This document shows positions 57,185 to 64,000 of a DNA stretch of 64,000 nucleotides, piece by piece. The notes under the pieces were generated by a model. The model saw only the letters and a list, made by a program, of their open reading frames with translations, searched no databases and was not told where the DNA came from. Where the stretch lies: NCBI GenBank assembly GCA_002724555.1, contig PBOZ01000100.1, forward strand, positions 50,364-114,363. The letters run 5' to 3'. The stretch is from Rickettsiales bacterium. GTDB taxonomy: Bacteria; Pseudomonadota; Alphaproteobacteria; UBA8366. The position numbers and the translations under genes were made by a program. Numbering within the stretch: position 1 is the stretch's first letter; every line of letters starts with the position of its first letter.

Positions 57185-57868
57185 ATGAGCCCGGACAACG
57201 AAGCGATATTACGCCATGGCAAAGTCTGTGAAGCAATTAAGAATGCGGTCCGAGATGCTGGCCGTTTGACTAATTCTGTCACGCTCTGTGCTGTCTCTAA
57301 AACCTTTCCCCGAGAAGCTATAGCGCCGGTCATCGAAGGGGGTCAGGAAGTCTTTGGCGAAAACCGCGTTCAAGAGGCGGAAGGGAAATGGCCTGAGCTG
57401 AAAGCAAATTATCCGCACATCAAACTGCATTTGATAGGACCACTACAAACTAATAAGGCACGGAGCGCTGTAGCGCTCTTCGACGTTATCCAAACGCTCG
57501 ACCGCCCAAAATTGGGACAGTCTTTGGCTAAGGAAATGGAAAGGGCGGGCCGGCGCTTACCTTGTTACATTCAAATCAATACCGGGGAGGAGCCGCAAAA
57601 GGCGGGAATTTTTCCCAAAGATGCAGATCTCTTCATTAGGACTTGCCGTGAGTCTTATCAGCTCGAAATTGCCGGCCTTATGTGTATTCCCCCGCACGAC
57701 GAAGAAGCGTCGCCACATTTTGCGCTATTGGCGGATATTGGAGTGCGAAACGGTCTTACAGGTCTGAGTATGGGGATGAGCGCAGACTACCAATTGGCGA
57801 TTGAATTCGGCGCAACGATCGTGCGGGTTGGTTCGGCTATATTCGGAATGAGAACGCAGGCGGTCTAA
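57185..57868 (+). CDS. PLP homeostasis protein (YggS/PROSC family)
   Basis: 227 residues of a TIM-barrel with the PLP lysine in CAVSKTFPREAI and HLIGPLQTNKARSAV, FGENRVQEAEGKW, then SMGMSADYQLAIEFGATIVRVGSAIFG, which is the phosphate-binding end. These proteins store pyridoxal phosphate and have no known catalysis. GGAGG lies 9 nt before the ATG. It overlaps the convergent L,D-transpeptidase gene by 32 nt. Confidence 0.95.
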   Translation: MSPDNEAILRHGKVCEAIKNAVRDAGRLTNSVTLCAVSKTFPREAIAPVIEGGQEVFGENRVQEAEGKWPELKANYPHIKLHLIGPLQTNKARSAVALFDVIQTLDRPKLGQSLAKEMERAGRRLPCYIQINTGEEPQKAGIFPKDADLFIRTCRESYQLEIAGLMCIPPHDEEASPHFALLADIGVRNGLTGLSMGMSADYQLAIEFGATIVRVGSAIFGMRTQAV

Positions 57869-58355
57869 TGACAAGCGCTGTATTTTGATCGCACCATTCT
57901 AAAATTGCTAGTAAATCGCTTTGCGCAAGTGCGATGCAACCTTCGGTTGGCCCATATTGTGCCGCAGCTATGTGCAGAAAAATTGCACTACCGCGCCCCG
58001 GATCTGGCGGGTCGTCGTTATATCCAATGGGCACAACTATATCATATAGCGAATCTTTACGCCAAAGGCTCTCATGTCGGAACGAATGTGGAATTTGAAC
58101 GAGACGATTGTAATCAGGGTCAGACGGATCGTCACTCCATCGATCGTCCGGTCGGGTTGCTGATATTGGCAGGCCGGATTTGGGACGCTTTAGGCGGTCT
58201 TGACGATAAAATATCTCGCGCAGTATGAATTCACCAACCGGGGTCGCGCCATCTCCCTCAACCTTATAGTTTGCAATTCCGCTGCGTCCTAAAACACACT
58301 TAAAAGCACGGTTTTTAGCGACTAATAGGCCACTTGGGTAGACAATTAGTTTCAT
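57837..58355 (-). CDS. L,D-transpeptidase family protein (YkuD-like)
   Basis: 172 residues. The catalytic region reads IFLHIAAAQYGPTEGCIAL, giving the His and the Cys of the H-x(n)-S/T-x-G-C-I/V pattern. The N-terminal half has GRSGIANYKVEGDGATPVGEFILRE, typical of the family. There is no signal peptide visible from the ATG at 58355. Such enzymes form 3-3 crosslinks or anchor proteins to peptidoglycan; the lack of an export signal leaves the location open. Confidence 0.87.
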   Translation of the reverse strand: MKLIVYPSGLLVAKNRAFKCVLGRSGIANYKVEGDGATPVGEFILREIFYRQDRLKRPKSGLPISATRPDDRWSDDPSDPDYNRLVQIPHSFRHESLWRKDSLYDIVVPIGYNDDPPDPGRGSAIFLHIAAAQYGPTEGCIALAQSDLLAILEWCDQNTALVIRPPAFSFRI

Positions 58356-58383
58356 AGATCATGCAACCCGAGTGGATTCGTGC

Positions 58384-59601
58384 CTACATCGCCAAGTCAT
58401 CGGCCACGTTATGGCGCTGTTGAAGCATTTTTTCATACTTGTTGAGGGCAGAGATCATAGCCGTTGGCACTTTGCTGTTGGGGACATTTGTTACGGCTGC
58501 TGCGCTTCGGCGTGGGCTCGTGCTGATGTCCGAATTGTTGCGGAGTGGAGGGGCGCCACGTTTGCCCGGCACAAACGGTCCGTTACCGGAGTTGCGTGAA
58601 AGGGCAAATCTTGAGCCGTCGGTACCTCTGGTTTCAGCTGCTGTATTCGGCATATCCGGCTGGAGGGCGCTGGTAACTGCTTCGAAATTCGAGGGTGACA
58701 TCCGGCTGACGCCCAATGCTTGGATGTTGCCACCACGCGGAACCTGACTGCGAGCTGCAAGCACGGCGGAGGCTGGATCTGGTAAATGTTGGTTTTGTCT
58801 TAATTCTTCATCCGCAGAGACGATGGCTTTAGTTGAAGCTACACTTGGTGTGGCGTATGCGGAAGTGGGTGACTCAAGAAGCGTCCTGGCCAATGAGAGT
58901 GGAGATGGATTTTTGTCTTGTAAGGCAGCTTTTATTGGGAATGTGGCCACAGGTTGGGTTTGGGGGCTCCTCTCTGGCGGAGCGGGTTTTTTTTCTAAGA
59001 CGGTCTGGGCACCTGATGCAGTGGTGATTGGCGATTGTTTCTTGATGTCTGTGTCACCGCCCCCTGTGAAAGCAGTCACGATGATTTCGCCGATAGATGT
59101 ATCGGTTACGTCTTCAACGACACCACTGATATAGGCGCCGGCCAATCCAACCGGTCCTCCGAAAAGAGCGCCACCGGTTAATCGCGCGGCAGGCGAAATT
59201 TCATCCCCAGTGATTGCTCTATAAATTGATGAAATCACGGGTATATGTTGCAGTGGGTTTATAACGTCGATAAGGTCCGCAAGTCCGGGCGTTCCGTCGG
59301 CGAATAACTTTTTGCGCTCTTCCGGATCTAAGAACTCGCCTTCGTAGAAGGGATGCGGTATCTGCGCCGATTTATTAGGTTTTCCACCGCTAAATTTGGC
59401 AACTTCGGGTTCGGCATCGTCAACCCATTCATTTAAGACAATTGGCGCTGTGATGGTGGGAACCGTGGTGGAGACAATTGGCGCATTAGACGCCGTGCGA
59501 ACGGTGTCCAAAAACTCTCCTTCGTAGAAAGGGTGCGGTTGCCTTATCACCGTAATTGGTAAATTGGCGGCACCCGCAGCTGCGATATTTTCCGCTGACA
59601 T
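58384..59601 (-). CDS. Unrecognised protein with duplicated PHPFYEGEFLD motif and glycine-zipper segment
   Basis: 405 residues from the ATG at 59601. The 11-residue motif PHPFYEGEFLD occurs twice (about 22-32 and 82-92). A hydrophobic, glycine-rich stretch follows at about 120-165: DEISPAARLTGGALFGGPVGLAGAYISGVVEDV, with G-x3-G spacing like membrane-inserting glycine zippers. Beyond about 180 the protein is disordered and rich in Ser, Pro, Ala and Asn. I recall similar glycine-zipper segments in Rhodospirillales hypothetical proteins but cannot name a family. It is divergent from the response regulator across 220 nt. The open frame extends to 59649, but the shorter start is preferred. Confidence 0.72.
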   Translation of the reverse strand: MSAENIAAAGAANLPITVIRQPHPFYEGEFLDTVRTASNAPIVSTTVPTITAPIVLNEWVDDAEPEVAKFSGGKPNKSAQIPHPFYEGEFLDPEERKKLFADGTPGLADLIDVINPLQHIPVISSIYRAITGDEISPAARLTGGALFGGPVGLAGAYISGVVEDVTDTSIGEIIVTAFTGGGDTDIKKQSPITTASGAQTVLEKKPAPPERSPQTQPVATFPIKAALQDKNPSPLSLARTLLESPTSAYATPSVASTKAIVSADEELRQNQHLPDPASAVLAARSQVPRGGNIQALGVSRMSPSNFEAVTSALQPDMPNTAAETRGTDGSRFALSRNSGNGPFVPGKRGAPPLRNNSDISTSPRRSAAAVTNVPNSKVPTAMISALNKYEKMLQQRHNVADDLAM

Positions 59602-59821
59602 GACGATCCCAGTCCTCCTGCCCGGAATTACAAGCAAGATAAATGCCATTATTTATGTCTTTATATTCGATGGGTTAGCATTCATTAATAATGATCTCAG
59701 TGGCCAGTCCGGAAACTTCTTCCGGGTTCAGCAAATCATAAGACTAATACTTTAGTCCTCTTTAAATGGAGTTGTGCTGCGTTTATGCTTGCAACGGCCA
59801 ATTGAGAGGCGGGCTGGCGAC

Positions 59822-60499
59822 ATGGGCAAGAAAATTCTTTTGGTCGATGATGACGACATGCTATGCGATTCATTGATGGAACAGTTGCAGTTGCATGATG
59901 AATTTGAGCTAAGTATTTCTGGCACAGTACAAGAAGCGCTCGATTTGCTCGAGAAGGAGGATTTCGATTGTATCCTGCTCGATGTTGGATTGCCGGATTT
60001 GAATGGAATTGAAGCCTGTAGATCTATGCGCCGCAATGGTATTAAGACCCCAATCGTCATGTTGACGGCGTCTGATACCGATACGGTCCTGGTGCTTGAT
60101 GCAGGCGCGAACAACTACATTATGAAACCATTTCGAATCGGCGTTTTGTTAGCTGAGATTCGTTCGGAATTGTGTCTGAACGAGTATAGCGAGGATGCGG
60201 CTTTTTCGATAGGACCATATACTTTTAAGCCCAGTTCGAAGTTGCTAATCGAAGACGTGACGGGGAACAAAGTAAAATTGACAGAGAAGGAGACGTCGAT
60301 CTTAAAGTTTCTTTATTACACTGGGGATCAAATTGTTAACCGTGATACACTCCTCGTGGAAGTTTGGGGCTATAATTCGGGTGTCACGACCCACACGCTG
60401 GAGACTCACGTGTATCGGTTGCGCCAAAAGATCGAGCTCAATCCATCGGAGGCGGAAATTCTGGTAACGGAAACCGGCGGGTATCGTTTGGTTGTTTGA
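59822..60499 (+). CDS. OmpR-family response regulator
   Basis: 225 residues. Receiver domain (about 1-115): acidic pocket Asp9-Asp11, phosphoacceptor Asp54 in ILLDVGLPDLNG, Thr82 and Lys102 (IMKPF). Winged-helix DNA-binding domain (about 130-225): LTEKETSILKFLYYTGDQIVNRDTLLVEVWGYNSGVTTHTLETHVYRLRQKIE. No histidine kinase gene is adjacent, so it is an orphan here. The start is the ATG at 59822 with GAGAGG upstream. Divergent from the repeat protein. Confidence 0.93.
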   Translation: MGKKILLVDDDDMLCDSLMEQLQLHDEFELSISGTVQEALDLLEKEDFDCILLDVGLPDLNGIEACRSMRRNGIKTPIVMLTASDTDTVLVLDAGANNYIMKPFRIGVLLAEIRSELCLNEYSEDAAFSIGPYTFKPSSKLLIEDVTGNKVKLTEKETSILKFLYYTGDQIVNRDTLLVEVWGYNSGVTTHTLETHVYRLRQKIELNPSEAEILVTETGGYRLVV

Positions 60500-60637
60500 A
60501 GCTGCGGTGGCTAGCTTTGAGGGATTGCTTATTAATTATATTCTTACTTTGATACAGACCTCTCTTGAGGTTTGCTTGCCAATATATACTTTCGGTCCTC
60601 AGGGGCAGAAACTTAGTATCGCGGGACGCAGAACTGT

Positions 60638-61471
60638 ATGAGGGATGGCAACCAGTTTAGTTTGCAATTTTGGGGCGTACGGGGGAGCATTGCGGTGCCC
60701 GGACCTGAAACTGTTCGTTACGGTGGAAACACATCCTGCCTCGAAGTCCGTTGTGGTGAGCATCTCTTTATATTCGATGCGGGGACTGGTATTCGTGATC
60801 TTGGGCAAAAGCTGCTCTCTGAAATGCCTGTGAATGTTAATCTTTACATCACCCATACGCATTTCGACCACATCTGTGGCCTGCCGTTCTTCGCTCCCCT
60901 TTTCATTCCGGGCAACAAGATTACGCTTTGGGCAGGACATCTCCAGCCGGAATACACGCTCAAACAGGTGTTAACCGAAATGATGATGGCACCGCTTTTC
61001 CCGGTGCCACCTGAAGTTTTTCGGGCCTATGTTGAATACAAGGATTTCGCGGTAGGCGATGTTCTTGACCCGCATCCCGATGTGGTTGTTCGTACGGCGA
61101 AACTAAATCACCCCAACCAGGCGACTGGCTATAGAATAGAATTTAAAGGTAAGTCGATTTGCTATATTACTGATACGGAACATCCAGAGTTTGGGCGGGA
61201 CCCCGATATCTTGGAATTACTTAAGGGCTCCGACCTCGTCGTTTACGATTCCATGTATACCGATGGTACCTATGAAAACTTTAAGGGTTATGGACACTCG
61301 ACGTGGCAAGAGGGGGTCCGCCTCGTTCAATCTGCTGGCGCCAAAAGGCTTGTGATTTTTCATCATGATCCGACACATAACGACGAAACAATGGATAGGA
61401 TTGGTTCAGAAGCGGAGGAGGCGCTGCCCGGAACAGTTGTTGCGAAAGAGGGCATGATTCTCACTCCCTGA
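60638..61471 (+). CDS. MBL-fold metallo-hydrolase
   Basis: 277 residues. Starts FWGVRGSIAVPGPETVRYGGNTSC, then the metal-binding THTHFDHICGLPFF (H-x-H-x-D-H), DTEHPEFGRDPDI and a C-terminal VIFHHDPTH. This pattern is of the subgroup near phosphodiesterase/phosphonate enzymes; substrate unknown. It follows the response regulator gene by 138 nt in the same direction and could be co-regulated. Confidence 0.9.
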   Translation: MRDGNQFSLQFWGVRGSIAVPGPETVRYGGNTSCLEVRCGEHLFIFDAGTGIRDLGQKLLSEMPVNVNLYITHTHFDHICGLPFFAPLFIPGNKITLWAGHLQPEYTLKQVLTEMMMAPLFPVPPEVFRAYVEYKDFAVGDVLDPHPDVVVRTAKLNHPNQATGYRIEFKGKSICYITDTEHPEFGRDPDILELLKGSDLVVYDSMYTDGTYENFKGYGHSTWQEGVRLVQSAGAKRLVIFHHDPTHNDETMDRIGSEAEEALPGTVVAKEGMILTP

Positions 61472-61835
61472 GCAAGCCGAGGCCCGGTACTGATTTGGAA
61501 CCAGCATATTTTAGCGGTATTCCAATATTTTGCCACAAACTCCAATTGTCTCTAACAACTGGAAGATTTCGGTGTTTGTATGCGGATTTGTTATTCAGAG
61601 ATTTGTTAGTCACATACGTCCAACAGGAACTTCATTCTGTTGGCAATGTCGTTTGGAGACCAGGCTATGTTCTGCCGTGGCCCATCGCGAAGGCTCGTTT
61701 ATAATTCACGTTTTTTCTGATCAAACCGCCATAACGCGCGAAGTGCTGCATAGCTGCCAGAAGAGATAGCTCGATTAGTGGTTCGGATGCATCGCTTGGT
61801 CGAAGGTGTTTTTGCATCCAGTCCCTAAATCAAAA
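61472..61835. other. 364-nt gap, no gene seen
   Basis: Both neighbours converge here. Two short frames (61495-61704 and 61530-61769) have no recognisable features. I find no strong hairpin followed by a T-run. Confidence 0.45.
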
Positions 61836-62654
61836 TTATGCAGACGCCTCTGCAACTTGGCGTGGACGATAAATCGCTATGTGATCGATTTGTGCGATGG
61901 GCATCACGCCGTTGGCGACTAACAGCACGTCCAATTCGACAAATTTATGTCCCTTGTGCTCGTATTGTTTCGCAACGTAGGCTCGTGCCTCGAGTACATC
62001 ATTGTAATGCGCAACCGCAAAATTAGTAATTTTGCTTCCAACGTGTATCCAGGGGCCAAGTTTTACATTCATCGAGAGTGCTCGATTGCCGAGCCGCAGC
62101 AACCAACCTGGATGGACGACTTCATTGGCTGCATAAAACTTTATGTTTTCACGCACATCGGTCAGATATTGAGTTAGCTCGTTTGCTTTCATTTCTTGAA
62201 CAAAGGTGCCCATAATTTGCCCCTCCACCAGAGTGTCGGGCGCGGCATCGGGGCGCAAGTTGAAGTCCGGCAAAGCCGCGGTCGCGTAATTGGCAATTTC
62301 TGGCGCCGATGTGTTGTGATTTGGACTAGCAGTCCCAGAACCACAGAGTACACCCTCAGACTCAACCTTCATTAACAGATTGCCATCATTCTGAGGGAAG
62401 GCCGAGGCGATCGCTTGGCGTCCGTCATAGACTGGCTGCACAAAACGGCATTCAGCGGCACCACTGGACAGCCACTCGGGGCCGAATTGTTGGACGGGCA
62501 GATTGCTCATATAGGCGTAGACCTCGACCCCCGGCACTAAACCGCCTTTAAAGCCAAATTTCTGTGCGATATTATCGTCGTGAATTTTATTCTCGGAGGT
62601 AGCAGAAAGGTTGAAAGCGCTTACTTCATGCACCAAAGTGAGGGCGGAAATCAT
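61836..62654 (-). CDS. Hotdog-fold protein, MaoC-like (possible hydratase)
   Basis: 272 residues. Two hotdog repeats are suggested. The first (about 18-60) has ATSENKIHDDNIAQKFGFKGGLVPGVEVYAYM, resembling the MaoC hydratase signature with conserved N/D and H (here N and H in SENKIHDD, and G-G-L-V-P-G). The second covers about 165-270 with WIHVGSKITNFAVAHYND. The function may be acyl-CoA hydration or thioester binding; I do not claim activity. It lies alone next to a CoA-transferase gene of the same strand, which hints at acyl-CoA metabolism. Confidence 0.65.
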   Translation of the reverse strand: MISALTLVHEVSAFNLSATSENKIHDDNIAQKFGFKGGLVPGVEVYAYMSNLPVQQFGPEWLSSGAAECRFVQPVYDGRQAIASAFPQNDGNLLMKVESEGVLCGSGTASPNHNTSAPEIANYATAALPDFNLRPDAAPDTLVEGQIMGTFVQEMKANELTQYLTDVRENIKFYAANEVVHPGWLLRLGNRALSMNVKLGPWIHVGSKITNFAVAHYNDVLEARAYVAKQYEHKGHKFVELDVLLVANGVMPIAQIDHIAIYRPRQVAEASA

Positions 62655-63174
62655 TTGCTGTTCTCTCTCTAATCGTATGGAAATTATATGCGGAATTTTA
62701 CGATGGGTGCGTTGGTGATAAACTAGTTTCTATAACAGCGCATTATTTTTTCTCCAGAATCAAGAAACTCTAATAATATTTAATCATCTGATAATTAATT
62801 TAAAAAATCTATCATTGATGTGATTGCCAACCTCTCGCCGGGGGCATCATTTATTGAAAAGTTTTTCGGTTAATCGATTGATATCCTGATTGTTCCGTTT
62901 TGGCGCAGTTGAAGGGGAGAGCAGTTAGGCTTTCCTTCTAATGCGACCACCAAATAAGCATCGAGTGTGTACCCTTCTCAAGTTGACTTAACATTATCTT
63001 GAAAATTCAGCTCAGTGGTGCGACGAGTCCTAGGTAAGCTAGCCCAATGAACCTGCAGGTCATCGCTCGACGCGAGATGCATGAAGACTGTTTTTGTCTC
63101 ACAAGCTCATGCGCGCCTGAAACAGCCGTTTGTCAGGCTAAATATGCTGGCGATAGCAGGCATTGGCGCGCTTA
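62655..63174. other. 520-nt gap, partly very AT-rich
   Basis: The AT-rich stretch is about 62745-62815. A promoter for the hotdog gene is expected on the minus strand. An open frame on the plus strand (63047-63418) covers the end of the gap but is antisense to the CoA-transferase and does not look coding. I see no RNA gene. Confidence 0.4.
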
Positions 63175-64000
63175 TCAGATAACGCCGTCGCCCCGAAGTG
63201 CTTCCAACGCGTCCGCATCGAGGCCCAGTAGATCGCCATATACATCGGTATTGTCGGCGCCAAGCGCGCGACCGAGATGTTTAATCTCACCAGGCGTGCG
63301 TGAGAGAAACGGGAACACGCCTGGCATGGTGATGCTGTCGATGCGCTCATCGCCCATTTCGACAAGGTCGTTGCGAGCTGCATACTGCGGCTCATTGAAG
63401 ATGTCCGCTATATCGTAGATTGGCCCTGACGGCACTTCGCCACCACTTAGCAGAGCTAGCAGCGTTTCCTGCGGCAGCGATGAGGTCCATGCCGATACGA
63501 TGCGGTTTACCTCCGGGCGTGCGGCCACGCGTTTATCAATCTTGCCATAACGATCATCCGCGGCAAGTTCCGGAGCTTCCATGACATTTGCTAGGCGTGC
63601 GAACATTTTGTCGCTCGTGCAGGCAATGGCAATCCATTTGCCATCGGCAGTTGGGTAATGCGAGTGCGGGACGACATTGACGGTGTCTGCGCCCATGCGT
63701 GCACGCACGAAGCCGTTGAACGCGTAGGCTGGTGCCATCTCGTCCAGGAATCGAAATATTGGTTCGTAAAGCGCCACATCTATGTACTGGCCAACGCCCG
63801 TCTGTTCGGCACTGCGCAGTGCCATCATAGTGCCGAGTGCGCCGTAGGTGCCAGAGAGGTAATCGGCAAGAGTTGTTTAACCGGGCATAAGTGGAGGCCC
63901 GTCAGACTCGCCAGCGAGATGGGTCAAGCCGCTGAAAGCGTGGGCAATCCGGGCGAAACCGGGTTCACGGGCTTTTGGTCCGGTCTGGCCGTAGCCGGTG
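63175..64000 (-). pseudogene. CaiB/BaiF CoA-transferase, C-terminal part, interrupted by an in-frame stop
   Basis: The 217-residue frame from 63828 to 63175 is a CaiB/BaiF C-terminal half (GVGQYIDVALYEPIFRFLDEM, PTADGKWIAIACTSDKMFARL and a terminal LGADNTDVYGDLLGL). Reading the same frame further upstream (64000-63829) gives family text: [24 protein letters not shown], then [13 protein letters not shown], a TAA at 63879-63877, then TTLADYLSGTYGALGTMMALR. So one codon (likely Ser TCA) has become a stop. The 5' part is outside the window. It may be a true pseudogene or a sequencing error; a restart at the ATG at 63828 would lack the N-terminal CoA-binding half. Confidence 0.8.

Noticed and set aside
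63047..63418. 123-codon frame on the plus strand at the right end
   Set aside because: Antisense to the CoA-transferase reading frame; low-complexity and not protein-like.

Overview
The window is a chromosomal segment of an alphaproteobacterium. The evidence is gene order as well as individual genes. ppsR and hemE flank an AT-rich gap, the arrangement seen at the replication origin in Caulobacter and Rickettsia. It is followed by hemE-hemH-hemJ-rho, mnmE-mnmG-rsmG-parA-parB, and DUF3576-leuS-lptE-holA. Other alphaproteobacterial marks are bactofilin, the Tim44-like protein next to mltA and smr, and the hrcA-grpE/dnaK-dnaJ-dapB block. A finer placement (Rhodospirillales-like, probably marine) is only an impression. 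G+C is moderate, coding density is high, many genes overlap by 4 nt, and I see no rRNA, tRNA, CRISPR array or insertion sequence.

Layout. 1-9.6 kb: 5' end of mutS, malic enzyme, macro-domain protein, AmpG-like permease, PfkB kinase, EI24-type membrane protein, bactofilin with a small lipoprotein, nth, DUF2244 protein and dapB. 9.6-17.5 kb: heat-shock block (dnaJ, dnaK, grpE, hrcA) facing rph-rdgB-hemW. 17.5-24.7 kb: envelope and glutathione genes (LpoA-like and BON lipoproteins, SirB1-like, gshB), an unrecognised coiled-coil protein and an FAD oxidoreductase. 25-29 kb: hisB-hisH-GNAT-hisA-hisF-hisE-HIT operon. 29-35 kb: SDR, hslVU, XRE regulator, Smr, mltA, Tim44-like. 35-40.5 kb: fxsA, phosphatase, secB, then dnaQ-coaE-aroE-maf-ppsR running leftwards. 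40.5-40.9 kb: putative oriC. 40.9-52.4 kb: haem genes, rho, a quinone oxidoreductase, mnmE, mnmG, rsmG, parA and parB, with two perfect parS sites about 7.5 and 9.5 kb from the origin candidate. 52.4-64 kb: holA, lptE, leuS, DUF3576, yggS, L,D-transpeptidase, an unrecognised repeat protein facing a response regulator, an MBL hydrolase, a hotdog-fold protein and a broken CaiB/BaiF CoA-transferase gene.

How it works together. The centre is the replication and segregation hub: a putative oriC with ParA, ParB and parS. Around it lie protein quality control (DnaKJ-GrpE under an RpoH-type promoter, HslVU), envelope maintenance (LpoA-like, BON, MltA, AmpG-like, L,D-transpeptidase, LptE) and core metabolism (histidine, haem, glutathione, lysine/peptidoglycan precursors, shikimate).

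Points most worth a second look: the origin candidate with its twin parS sites; a Walker A threonine replaced by lysine in Rho; an in-frame stop in the CoA-transferase gene; a HIT-protein gene that seems to start with CTG; and two long genes of unknown function at 21.7-22.9 and 58.4-59.6 kb. No clearly new multi-gene system was found. Most of the window is ordinary core chromosome.
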